DNA from: Mucilaginibacter sp. UBA4741
Lineage (GTDB): Bacteria; Bacteroidota; Bacteroidia; Sphingobacteriales; Sphingobacteriaceae
Direction: 5' to 3'
Assembly: GCA_002403905.1 (NCBI GenBank)
Contig: DHIR01000166.1
Span: forward strand, 60,018-76,865
DNA: 16,848 bases
Both the position numbers and the translations under genes were made by a program. The notes beneath the pieces are model-generated. The model was not told the DNA's origin, did not search any database, and saw only the letters and a program-made list of their open reading frames with translations. This document shows, piece after piece, positions 1 through 7,388 of the stretch. Positions within the stretch are counted from its first letter, which is position 1; the number at the start of each line of letters is the position of its first letter.

Positions 1-1283
1 GTTAGATGCAAGGTAAGTGTGCCCGGTAGTTTTACCTTATCGTTGTCAGACAGGCTAAACGCATATATGATATTGCTGTTTTTGCTTTTTGTATAAAATA
101 TATTCCCTTCAGAGTAAGGGGCAACAGCATCGCTTCCATATATCCCCTCACCATTAACTTTTATCCAGGCGCCAATTTGTTCAAGGCGGCTGTATGCTAT
201 CGGGTCCCAGTCGCCATCAGGGCCGGGGCCTATATTCATTAACAAATTACCCCCTCTTGATACGATCTTAACCAATAAAGAAACTATCTGATTTGTCGAC
301 TTATAATGATCGCCCGGCACATAACTCCAGGAGTTACCCATTGTTATGCAACTTTCCCACGGGTGATCAAGAGGCTCAGTAGGTACTTTCTGCTCGGGTG
401 TGGTATAATTCTCAAATTCTCCGGGCACTGTACGGTCTACTATTATTAAACCAGGTTGTTTTTTTCGGGCCATTGCAGCTATATTGGCCATATTTATATT
501 CTGGTCATAGATCTTTTTATATTCAGGCGAGGTGCTATCGAACGTAGATTTGGGTCTTACCCAGCCACCGTCTAACCACAATATATCTACTTTGCCGTAA
601 TCAGTCATCAATTCGCCAATTTGATTGTAGGTAAAATCTTTAAATTTTTGCCAACGGTCGGGATATTTGGCAGGGTCATAATTTACATTTCTGCCCATCG
701 GCGGGAAGTATGACCACCAATAATATTCACTATGCCAGTCGGGTTTCGAAAAATACGCGCCTATCATAAAGTTTTCTTTACTAAAGGCATTAAAGATCTC
801 TTTAGTAACATTACTCCTGGGATTTGACGAAAACGGATCCCTGGAACTGGTTATCTTGTAATCTGTTTGTTTGGTATCAAACATCGAAAATCCGTCATGG
901 TGCTTTGTAGTAAATACTACATATTTCATCCCGGCATTTTTTGCCGCTTTTACCCACTTTTCGGGATTGAATTTTGTGGGATTGAACGTGGTCAGCAAAT
1001 TTTCGTAGGCTTTTTTGTACTCATAATAATTAGCACCGTATGGGCCCTTTCGCTGTGTCCATCCTTCATCTTCGGGGCAAAGGCTCCAGCTTTCAACTAC
1101 ACCCCATTCGCTGTATGGTCCCCAATGCATAAATAAGCCAAATTTTAGATCCTGCCATTGACGCAGCTTTTTTTGAACCAACGTATCAGCAGGTACCACA
1201 TAGCTTTTAGACATTTGGTGTTCTTGCGCCTTTAATAAGGTGCTTATAAATAATATCAATATTAACGCGGGTATTTTTTTCAT
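1..1283 (-). CDS. Secreted alpha-L-fucosidase, GH29 (3' end missing)
   Basis: Retaining exo-glycosidase predicted to release L-fucose from oligosaccharides outside the cytoplasm. Read on the minus strand from the ATG at 1281-1283 the frame stays open to the left edge, giving 427 residues without a stop, so the C-terminal part lies outside the window. Residues 1-20 form a signal peptide (MKKIPALILILFISTLLKAQ). GH29 hallmarks follow in order: FGLFMHWGPYSEWG near residue 45, TKHHDGFSMFDTK near residue 130, and ILWLDGGW, in which Asp238 fits the family's catalytic nucleophile. SWSYVPGD and LLMNIGPGPDGDW, also typical of the family, come later. No Shine-Dalgarno site precedes the ATG. It may belong with the other secreted glycosidase near 5.8 kb, but a helicase gene separates them. 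Family assignment is secure; the exact substrate is inferred. Confidence 0.93.
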   Translation of the reverse strand, partial: MKKIPALILILFISTLLKAQEHQMSKSYVVPADTLVQKKLRQWQDLKFGLFMHWGPYSEWGVVESWSLCPEDEGWTQRKGPYGANYYEYKKAYENLLTTFNPTKFNPEKWVKAAKNAGMKYVVFTTKHHDGFSMFDTKQTDYKITSSRDPFSSNPRSNVTKEIFNAFSKENFMIGAYFSKPDWHSEYYWWSYFPPMGRNVNYDPAKYPDRWQKFKDFTYNQIGELMTDYGKVDILWLDGGWVRPKSTFDSTSPEYKKIYDQNINMANIAAMARKKQPGLIIVDRTVPGEFENYTTPEQKVPTEPLDHPWESCITMGNSWSYVPGDHYKSTNQIVSLLVKIVSRGGNLLMNIGPGPDGDWDPIAYSRLEQIGAWIKVNGEGIYGSDAVAPYSEGNIFYTKSKNSNIIYAFSLSDNDKVKLPGTLTLHL

Positions 1284-1470
1284 ATCAACTAAAGTTGGTG
1301 CACTTCTTTTAAATGTAATGTTAATAATTATTTATTATCAAAGCTGTATGTTTCAGGCTATTGTGAGATATTATTTATCAACCGGATTAGCATTACAATA
1401 ATATATTTAATAAAAGTGATGACACAATTTTGCCAGTGTATACGGGGTGTATATACACACTACCTTGGTC

Positions 1471-3447
1471 TTAACGGGCCTGGAACAAATTGGCCTGTTC
1501 GGCTCCGCTGCTCTGTAGATACTCGTAAGCCCGTATCAAACCGATGATGTCTGCTCCGAATTGTGTGGCTTTTTGGGGGCCGATACCTTTGATAGCACTA
1601 AGCGCTTTTAAGGTAGCCGGTAATTTTTCGGCGATGGTTGCCATGGCTTTTTCTGACATTATCATATTTGGCATAACTTTTTCTTTGGTAGCTATCGTTT
1701 GGCGCCAGGCCAGTATTTGCTCATACAATTCTTCATTGGGTAAAGCATTCAACGTTTTAAGATAAGTGCTAACGTTGCTTTTTTTATTTTGAACTTCCAG
1801 GTAGGCAGGTGTGGTGAACTCTGCCTTGGTAAAATGATCCAATATTTTAATGCGCGCCATGATCCAATTAATCAATTCATCAGCTTTAGCAGCGGTCTCT
1901 TTTGATTGACCGATGAACGCGGGTAATTGCTGATGCAGGCTTTGAGTAGCTGCCGATAGTTTTCCGTGGAAGTAAGCCGCAGCTTTTTGGATGCGTTCAG
2001 TATCATAGTTAACCAGTTGGCGGGCCGAGCGGTGGGCTATAGTTAGTATCGTGGGTTGCAAATCGGGCAACAGGTATTCAAAGCCTTCAGTACGTTTTTC
2101 CAGGCCATTAAAGTTAAATAGTTCTGTAAGCAGGAACAAACAGTAAGCTTGTTGGTCGCGTTCCAGTTGTTCGCGGTCTGGCTGCAATAATTTAGCTTTT
2201 GTGTTAAACCTTGTTACTGCCGGGTCGCCAATGATGTTGCGCGCAGTTATAGGGTTGCGCAGCACCATGCCTGATAAGCTGCGGCAACGGCTCAGCGCTA
2301 CATAGGCCTGGCCGTGGGCGAAGGCTTCACTGACATCAATGATCGCCTTATCAAAACTTAGCCCCTGGCTTTTATGGATGGTGATAGACCAGGCCAGTTT
2401 GAGCGGGATCTGAGCGAAGCTACCGGCATTGGTTTCATCAATCTCATCGCCGGTAAGTTGGTATTTAACATTTGTCCATTCCTGGGCCTGGGTTTCTATT
2501 TCCCGGCTGTCGCTTTGTACCGTAACGGTATCATTGGTTAATTTCGTTACCGTGCCGATCTTGCCGTTATAATATCGCTTTTCTGCCGAGCTATCATTCT
2601 TAACAAACATCACCTGCGCGCCCACCTTGAGTTTTAATTCCACCTCGGTAGGGTAGGCATCTTTTGGAAACTCGCCTTTAATGGTGGCTTTAAATTCTAC
2701 CTGTTCGCCGGCTAAGGCTTCAATAAATTCATTATTGATCTGTTGTGTTATGGCGTTATGTGTAGTAAGCGTAATATAAGGGTCATCAGCTGTCGGCCTG
2801 AAATCGGGCACATAGCGTGCGTTCAATAGCGCCAGGCTCTGGTCACTTATCGTTTGATTCCGTACTTCATTCAATATATCCACAAAAGCCTGTTCCTTTT
2901 GTCTGAACACCTTATCCAGTTCGATCCTTACGTAAGGCGCTTTTTGCAGTACCAGGCTGCTAAAAAAATAGGGTGTCGTATAATAACGGCTCAATAACGC
3001 CCATTCCTCATCACGAATGATCGGGCTTAATTGTGACAAGTCTCCAATCAATAGTAGCTGTACCCCGCCAAACGGATGGTTGTTGTTTTTGACGTTACGC
3101 AAAATCAGATCTACCTGGTCGAGTACATCGGGCCTGACCATACTGATCTCATCAATAATAAGCAACTCCAGGCTACCCAGCAGCTCTTTTTTCTCCGTGC
3201 TATAATGCACCTCTGGGTTTGAATTACCAGCCGGAATAACAGGCCCAAACGGTAACTGGAACAACGAATGGATCGTCATTCCGCCCGCGTTTATCGCCGC
3301 TACACCCGTAGGTGCCACTACTGCCAGTTTCTTTTTAGATTCTGCCCTGATACGCTGTAAAAACGTAGTTTTACCGGTACCCGCTTTTCCGGTCAGGAAA
3401 ACTACGGTATTGGTAGATTCTAAATAATCATAAGCCAGCTGCATCAT
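1471..3447 (-). CDS. Pif1/RecD-like superfamily 1 DNA helicase with C-terminal HRDC domain
   Basis: ATP-dependent DNA helicase of the Pif1-like group, presumably a 5'-to-3' motor acting in replication or repair; the polarity is family knowledge. Visible motifs are Walker A GKAGTGKT (residues 20-27), APTGVAA with GGMTIHSLF (45-63), Walker B LLIIDE (95-100), motif III GDLSQLSP (135-142), motif V TIHKSQGLSF (355-364) and motif VI AYVALSR (381-387). The last ~80 residues look like an HRDC nucleic-acid-binding domain, ending SAIKGIGPQKATQFG (617-631). Length 658 aa, apparently intact. Two Met codons open the frame; an AGGAG lies 2 nt before the first and 5 nt before the second (3442-3444), so the second may be the true start. 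It stands between two glycosidase genes without obvious functional link. Function class sure, cellular role not. Confidence 0.9.
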   Translation of the reverse strand: MMQLAYDYLESTNTVVFLTGKAGTGKTTFLQRIRAESKKKLAVVAPTGVAAINAGGMTIHSLFQLPFGPVIPAGNSNPEVHYSTEKKELLGSLELLIIDEISMVRPDVLDQVDLILRNVKNNNHPFGGVQLLLIGDLSQLSPIIRDEEWALLSRYYTTPYFFSSLVLQKAPYVRIELDKVFRQKEQAFVDILNEVRNQTISDQSLALLNARYVPDFRPTADDPYITLTTHNAITQQINNEFIEALAGEQVEFKATIKGEFPKDAYPTEVELKLKVGAQVMFVKNDSSAEKRYYNGKIGTVTKLTNDTVTVQSDSREIETQAQEWTNVKYQLTGDEIDETNAGSFAQIPLKLAWSITIHKSQGLSFDKAIIDVSEAFAHGQAYVALSRCRSLSGMVLRNPITARNIIGDPAVTRFNTKAKLLQPDREQLERDQQAYCLFLLTELFNFNGLEKRTEGFEYLLPDLQPTILTIAHRSARQLVNYDTERIQKAAAYFHGKLSAATQSLHQQLPAFIGQSKETAAKADELINWIMARIKILDHFTKAEFTTPAYLEVQNKKSNVSTYLKTLNALPNEELYEQILAWRQTIATKEKVMPNMIMSEKAMATIAEKLPATLKALSAIKGIGPQKATQFGADIIGLIRAYEYLQSSGAEQANLFQAR

Positions 3448-3449
3448 AT

Positions 3450-3454
3450 CTCCT
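3450..3454 (-). promoter_or_regulatory. Shine-Dalgarno site AGGAG of the helicase gene
   Basis: The minus strand reads GCAGGAGATATGATGCAG. AGGAG is 5 nt from the second ATG but only 2 nt from the first, favouring Met2 as start. Clear Shine-Dalgarno sites are rare in this phylum; the other genes in this window lack one, so it decides the start here. Confidence 0.55.
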
Positions 3455-3519
3455 GCAATTGTACTAATAAATTTAGTAAATTTATTGGGTAATTATCAAC
3501 ATCAATAGGGCGAAGAAAA

Positions 3520-3527
3520 TAGTTTTG
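3520..3527 (+). promoter_or_regulatory. Possible relic -7 promoter element (TAGTTTTG)
   Basis: Matches the Bacteroidota -7 consensus TAnnTTTG on the plus strand, 8 nt before an ATG at 3536 and directly ahead of the VOC-gene relic. No convincing -33 TTG/TTTG sits at the usual spacing. It may be the surviving promoter of the broken gene, or chance in AT-rich DNA. Confidence 0.3.
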
Positions 3528-3546
3528 ATAGTAGAATGTTGGCGTA

Positions 3547-3645
3547 AATTGGTTTAGGCAAATTATCCCGTTTTTCAAGGTCAGCGATATGCGTGCAGCC
3601 ATCCGGCACTATACGGAAGTGCTTGATTTTAGCATGGCATGGCCT
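3547..3645 (+). pseudogene. N-terminal relic of a glyoxalase/VOC family gene
   Basis: The plus-strand frame 3547-3645 encodes IIPFFKVSDMRAAIRHYTEV followed by LDFSMAWP. This matches the first beta-strand and helix of glyoxalase/bleomycin-resistance (VOC) proteins, which typically begin like 'iiPvfkvsDmeaairFYtevLdFe'. After Pro (3643-3645) the frame runs into the antisense of the neighbouring glycosidase gene and stops at 3685-3687, so about three quarters of a normal ~120-residue protein is missing. No in-frame start exists upstream: the ATG at 3536 is in another frame and meets TAA after three codons, so a small indel near the start is also likely. The deletion end lies at or just past the 3' end of the glycosidase gene. 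Recognised by eye from a short stretch; moderately sure. Confidence 0.6.
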
Positions 3646-3646
3646 A

Positions 3647-5806
3647 TTAATTTGTTGGTATTTGCCTTAGTCCCCGTTTATCACTAATCACCTTTAAAAA
3701 AGAATGCCCGGCGCGCACGTTTATCAATTGTCCGCTAAAACCATGTGGCCTACGGTCAGTAACTGGTGTCTTTTGTAAAAAATCCGGCTCATAACCAAAA
3801 AAACCACGGATAATAGTTTCCATAAATGAACCACCATTACTGGCGTTATAAGTTTGAGGGCCCGCTGTTATGTGGATAGCTGAACCGGGCGTTTTATCCA
3901 TTAGCTTAACCGACTGCGGAAACGGCCCCTCATACGTAATGGCGCTACACCGGTGAAGAAAATTAAGCGCCTTATCAAAATTACCAAACAAGCACATTAC
4001 TCGTATACTTTCAGCCGGCCAGGCGCTATACGCACCCATAGGCCCATGATCGGGGCGATTAGATACTTCTGCGGCAATATCACTAAGTGACTGCGCCCGC
4101 ATCCAATGATCAGTTAAAAGTTCGGTCTCCGCGAAACGCGTCATTTCGTTCCTAACTTGTGGCGAAAGATCATCTTTAATAGATAATCCAATAGTTGCAA
4201 AATCAAACACGTGCCTGATCTGCACCTTGGTTCCATCGCGATGTGCCGCGTTCCATATACCTTGCCCCGGTACATAAAGAGCCATTACAGCCGGTAATTG
4301 GTGCTCGGCTTCTGTATATAATTCTTTGGCTTTTAACTTATCACCATAGTGTGTCTGTATAGCGGCGGCACGCCTCATCATGGCAATGTTAACCGCATTA
4401 AATGAGGCGACCTCATGAATATAGGTAGGTACACATTCCAGCAGATTTTTCGCTTCACCATAATCGGCCAGCGTGCGGCCGGGTCTAACTAAAGATTTCC
4501 AGTTAGTGGCAATATTGGTCAGATGTTCCAGTACAGTCTTACCCTTAATGTTTTCTGAAAGAAAAGCCTTGTCGCCAGTAATATTCAAATAAGCATCAAG
4601 TAACCTAAAAATGGATAGATCATTCGCGCTATACCATGGCCCCTGAAGTGTGCCTGTCAGGTATTCTTCGGCATAGCCATTGTAAATTCCTTTAGCCAGC
4701 CACGCCCGCAAATATTGTTTCAGCATGGTTGGGTCAAGTAAGGCAAGGGCCGAAGCCCATTCACTGGTGTCCCAAAAATACATCATCGTACAGTTGCTTT
4801 CGGGCGAATTGCTCACATATACCCGTGGCGCAACCGAAAAACCGGTGCGTAAAACACTTAGCAGCGACATGGCACTCATATAATACATGCGCCGAAGCTG
4901 CGTATCCGCGGTTACCAACAAGGGTAAGCTCCCTGAAAAATAAGTATTATGGGGAGTAAACATGGCATTAAACCGGTTTTGCCAATCTGTTTTTACCTGC
5001 ATAAAATTGGAGTTAAAATTAGCCGCCCAATTCTTTGCCATAGACAGCACCGCCTGTTCCTTTTCGCCAAAAACCAGGACGTAGTTAATTACCCGGCTTT
5101 CATTTGGCCGCAAGCTAATGCGCCATTGCGCCACCCCTGCATCTCCCCGGCTTTGCAAACTAGTTGGTTTTTGTTCAAAACTAAAGCAGTTGCTTAACTC
5201 GCCACGGGCATCCCGCAATAATAAGCCGCTTCCGTTATCTATCTGTCGGGCTGAAAAACGACTTGTATCTTTACTCCTCGGTACTTGCCACCCCCAATTT
5301 TTGTAAACGGCTGTATTAGCGGTTAAATTTATTTTCATGACGAAATCTTGCGTAGAAACGCCACTATTAGTGAGCACAATATGAAATAACAGCCCTCTTT
5401 TACGGGCATGCATGCGTACTGCTGTCTCAATTTTTATATTTCCGGCTTTTCCCCTTCTACACACCTGATAGGGGTACCAACGCGCCTGGTCAATTTCAGG
5501 CTTTTGGTTATCAATCAGCAATGACCCGGTCTCGCCAGACATGGTAACTGGAGGATAACTTAGATGACCGATAGCCAGAATATCATGCGCGGCTTGCGCA
5601 GACCCAAGCGTACTATTGATTGCCGGTAATGATAACAACTGCTCTACATTTTGCCAGCTGCCGGCCAGTTCATCTAACAACGGTACCTGAGGTTTATTGA
5701 TTTGGGCCCGGCAAACAGGATGACTGATGACTAAAAACAAGGTAAACAAGAGTGATACCGTTGTTATAGTATCTTTTCTTAAATATTTGTATAAATGTAT
5801 GTACAT
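3647..5806 (-). CDS. Secreted (alpha/alpha)6 six-hairpin glycosidase-like protein
   Basis: Probable exported carbohydrate-active enzyme. I start it at the ATG 5804-5806 (719 aa); the frame could extend to a GTG at 5837-5839, but the ATG gives a compact signal peptide with hydrophobic core TITTVSLLFTLFLVIS ending near CRAQ. Residues ~50-250 look like an N-terminal beta-sandwich. The rest resembles the helical barrel of the MGH1/GH63-like six-hairpin enzymes: MMYFWDTSEWASALALLDP (from residue ~341, Asp346 a candidate catalytic acid), GPWYSANDLSIF (~389-400), HEVASFNAVN, DHGPMGAYSAWPAES (~586-600) and NGGSFMETIIRGFFGYEPDF near the end. Specific family and substrate cannot be fixed by eye; glucosidase, mannosidase or rhamnosidase-like activities are all possible. 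No terminator is seen past its stop. Fold class fairly sure, activity unknown. Confidence 0.75.
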   Translation of the reverse strand: MYIHLYKYLRKDTITTVSLLFTLFLVISHPVCRAQINKPQVPLLDELAGSWQNVEQLLSLPAINSTLGSAQAAHDILAIGHLSYPPVTMSGETGSLLIDNQKPEIDQARWYPYQVCRRGKAGNIKIETAVRMHARKRGLLFHIVLTNSGVSTQDFVMKINLTANTAVYKNWGWQVPRSKDTSRFSARQIDNGSGLLLRDARGELSNCFSFEQKPTSLQSRGDAGVAQWRISLRPNESRVINYVLVFGEKEQAVLSMAKNWAANFNSNFMQVKTDWQNRFNAMFTPHNTYFSGSLPLLVTADTQLRRMYYMSAMSLLSVLRTGFSVAPRVYVSNSPESNCTMMYFWDTSEWASALALLDPTMLKQYLRAWLAKGIYNGYAEEYLTGTLQGPWYSANDLSIFRLLDAYLNITGDKAFLSENIKGKTVLEHLTNIATNWKSLVRPGRTLADYGEAKNLLECVPTYIHEVASFNAVNIAMMRRAAAIQTHYGDKLKAKELYTEAEHQLPAVMALYVPGQGIWNAAHRDGTKVQIRHVFDFATIGLSIKDDLSPQVRNEMTRFAETELLTDHWMRAQSLSDIAAEVSNRPDHGPMGAYSAWPAESIRVMCLFGNFDKALNFLHRCSAITYEGPFPQSVKLMDKTPGSAIHITAGPQTYNASNGGSFMETIIRGFFGYEPDFLQKTPVTDRRPHGFSGQLINVRAGHSFLKVISDKRGLRQIPTN

Positions 5807-5891
5807 ATAGATCTCTGTTATGTATAATCGCACAATCACAGCTTATCTTGTTATATTAAAAAGATAGAATTGGGTACGGGTTTATAATATA

Positions 5892-5899
5892 CAAACATA
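5892..5899 (-). promoter_or_regulatory. Candidate -7 promoter element (TATGTTTG)
   Basis: On the minus strand this reads TATGTTTG, a match to TAnnTTTG, about 85 nt upstream of the chosen ATG of the six-hairpin glycosidase. A TTG lies only 9 nt further upstream, too close for a normal -33 box, so support is weak. Confidence 0.3.
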
Positions 5900-5945
5900 T
5901 AAAAAAATCAATATTTTAATATACCCGTTCTCGTAGGATGATAAC

Positions 5946-5990
5946 ACCAATAAAGGTGGGAAAGCGAATACATATAATGTATTTATTGGT
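5946..5990. repeat. Nested inverted repeat upstream of the glycosidase gene
   Basis: ACCAATAAA (5946-5954) is repeated inverted as TTTATTGGT (5982-5990), and inside it AATACAT (5967-5973) and ATGTATT (5977-5983) form a second inverted pair around ATA. The right arms run together while the left arms are separated by a GC-richer 12-nt stretch (5955-5966), so a hairpin would carry a one-sided bulge. It lies ~140-185 nt upstream of the glycosidase start and after the TlpA-like gene's 3' end. There is no T-run suited to a terminator. Operator or structured leader are both possible. Confidence 0.4.
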
Positions 5991-6102
5991 TCTGGGGAAC
6001 CTTTGATGTCGAAAAAATTATAAAAAAAAGTTGGTCAGGCTGATATTCGGATTTTGAAAAGAGTTTTTTTAAACCCAATCATTTATACCTTATAATTAGA
6101 AA

Positions 6103-6699
6103 TTATTTACTAATCAGACCGTCCAGGTATTTGTAAAAACCTTTATCTGTATAGTTGGCCCCGCCCTCGTGCCGGGCAACCACAGTCCCTGTTTTATCAA
6201 TAATGACCGTTGTTGGAATAGCGCCTGATAAAAAACCTCGCGGAAGCTCGCTTGCTATATTATAGACCGGCATTTGATATTTATTCTTCTTCATAAAGGG
6301 CACTGATTTACTGAAATTATTATCAACGTCAATCTCCAGGATCATCACTTTGGGATTGTTTTTATAACGGGCATACATTTCGTTGATGGACGGCATCTCT
6401 GCGATGCAGGGCGGGCACCACGTTGCCCAGAAATTGATAAATAAGACTTTGCCTTGCTGGTTTTTTATATCGATAACTTTGCCTTCGGGATCCTTCAATA
6501 ATAGGCTTGGTGCAGTATTTGCGCTGCCGCTAACTGTTTTAGCAGGCTCAGTATTTTCAACGGGAGGTTTAAACAGCCCAATTTTCATAAGCCCTTCTAT
6601 CATGATCGCTTTTGCCTGGGGGCTTACAACTAACACAATCATCAGTAAAGCCAGAACAACGGTAGTCACATTTGACCAGGTGATTAATTTCTTTTTCAT
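6103..6699 (-). CDS. Membrane-anchored TlpA/ResA-type thioredoxin
   Basis: Thiol-disulfide oxidoreductase acting outside the cytoplasmic membrane, by family either reducing apocytochrome or other envelope thiols. An N-terminal membrane anchor (VTTVVLALLMIVLVV, residues 11-25) is followed by a linker and a thioredoxin-fold domain from ~62. The active site is FWATWCPPC with Cys95 and Cys98; the cis-proline loop is SGAIPTTVIIDKTG near residues 158-171. At 198 aa the length suits an anchored single-domain protein. It lies directly downstream of the tmRNA gene on the same strand but beyond that gene's terminator, so it is probably transcribed separately. No Shine-Dalgarno site is visible before the ATG at 6697-6699. 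A di-haem cytochrome c is nearby on the other strand, which makes a role in haem-protein maturation conceivable but unproven. Confidence 0.88.
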   Translation of the reverse strand: MKKKLITWSNVTTVVLALLMIVLVVSPQAKAIMIEGLMKIGLFKPPVENTEPAKTVSGSANTAPSLLLKDPEGKVIDIKNQQGKVLFINFWATWCPPCIAEMPSINEMYARYKNNPKVMILEIDVDNNFSKSVPFMKKNKYQMPVYNIASELPRGFLSGAIPTTVIIDKTGTVVARHEGGANYTDKGFYKYLDGLISK

Positions 6700-6776
6700 T
6701 ATATTTTAATTTAATAACCCACCCTGTTAAGCGTTTCTGGCCTGACAATAAACAATTTTGAACATTCACGGTCAAT

Positions 6777-6815
6777 AAAAAAAAAGCCCTCAGAAATAAA
6801 TCTGAAGACTTTTTT
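6777..6815 (-). terminator. Rho-independent terminator of tmRNA
   Basis: Immediately after the tmRNA 3' end the minus strand forms a 10-bp stem, AGTCTTCAGA against TCTGAGGGCT with G-T pairs, around a short TTTATT loop, followed by nine T. Because A-runs flank the other side, it could also work in the opposite direction. Confidence 0.85.
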
Positions 6816-6816
6816 G

Positions 6817-7183
6817 TGGAGCCGGAGGGATTCGAACCCTCGTCCAAACATGGTACAAGATATGCTTTCTACGTGCTTAGCATCTGTTTAATTGTAGGGA
6901 AGGGGAAGGTCAGCTGCTTACCTGTACCGTCTTCCGTAGGTGTTTTGTTTCGCCTGCTACGCACACCGTTAAGCAGGCTAGTTTTATTTTTCGATGCCCC
7001 GGTTGCCGATCCAATAAAACGGAGAACCGGCGGGACAAAAGCTAGCTAAATTCTAAATTAAGCAGCTAAGGCGTAGTTATTTTCGCCATTTGTGATTTTG
7101 AACGTTCAGATTTAAGCGCTAATTCATCCAACGCGCTGCATGCTTACATACTCATCTCCATCCTGTCAATTCCGGTCGACCCC
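6817..7183 (-). ncRNA. ssrA: Transfer-messenger RNA (tmRNA, SsrA)
   Basis: Rescues ribosomes stalled on broken mRNAs and tags the product for proteolysis, working with SmpB. The minus strand starts GGGGTCGACCGGAATTGACA at 7183 and ends GTTTGGACGAGGGTTCGAAT then CCCTCCGGCTCCA at 6817. The ends pair as a seven-base acceptor stem (GGGGTCG with CGGCTCC, two G-T pairs), and GAGGG-TTCGAAT-CCCTC is the T arm. The tag frame at 7058-7087 reads GGC GAA AAT AAC TAC GCC TTA GCT GCT TAA, i.e. GENNYALAA then stop, giving the usual (A)GENNYALAA degron. The discriminator A is followed by CAA, so the 3' CCA is not genome-encoded and must be added enzymatically. Length 367 nt fits a one-piece tmRNA. Small ORFs overlapping it on either strand (one starting MEPEGFEPS) are artefacts. 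Confidence 0.96.
7058..7087 (-). other. tmRNA tag-peptide reading frame, GENNYALAA
   Basis: Nine sense codons plus TAA inside ssrA. The ALAA end is the usual recognition tail for ClpXP-type proteases, and the preceding alanine comes from the charged tmRNA itself. The codon before the resume Gly is AAT. Confidence 0.93.
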
Positions 7184-7232
7184 ATTTTTGTAGAGTTGCA
7201 CTGTTTAGTGGCAGTAGCAGATCATAGAACAA

Positions 7233-7240
7233 CAAATATA
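7233..7240 (-). promoter_or_regulatory. Candidate -7 element of the ssrA promoter (TATATTTG)
   Basis: Minus-strand TATATTTG matches TAnnTTTG. It lies ~50 nt upstream of the mature tmRNA 5' end, implying a short leader removed by RNase P. A TTG at 7264-7266 could be the -33 box with a 23-nt spacer, at the long end of the accepted range. Confidence 0.4.
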
Positions 7241-7388
7241 CCAATTTTTGGGCTGTTAGCTAACAATATCTCATTTCTGCCAAAATAACATCACTACACT
7301 AACACTGAGTAAATTAAGCTAAACTTTTAAGGCCCAGGCTGGTTTAATAAATGATCGGTGATATTGAAAGCGCCGTATCGAAAACATC

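Noticed and set aside
867..1136. Plus-strand open frame of 89 residues inside the GH29 gene
   Set aside because: Shadow of the fucosidase frame, which has clear family motifs; this one resembles no known protein and lacks start signals.
1447..1458. 12-bp palindrome GTGTATATACAC downstream of the helicase gene
   Set aside because: Too short and AT-rich to call a terminator, with no T-run; may be chance.
4729..5306. Three overlapping plus-strand open frames opposite the six-hairpin glycosidase
   Set aside because: Low-complexity shadows of the longer, domain-bearing minus-strand gene.
6569..6847. Minus-strand open frame beginning MDEGSNPSGSTKK
   Set aside because: Its start lies in the T arm of tmRNA and it runs through the terminator into the TlpA-like gene; it is a by-product of the RNA sequence.
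6817..6900. tRNA gene or phage attachment site
   Set aside because: The T arm and acceptor belong to tmRNA. tmRNA ends are common integration sites, but no integrase and no second copy of the 3' end is present in the window.
6816..7049. Plus-strand open frame beginning MEPEGFEPSSKHGTR
   Set aside because: Antisense of the tmRNA 3' half. MEPEGFEPS-type peptides are a well-known artefact of reading across a T arm.
7184..7388. Promoter of the cytochrome c gene
   Set aside because: I scanned the plus strand for TAnnTTTG and found no match, so none is annotated.
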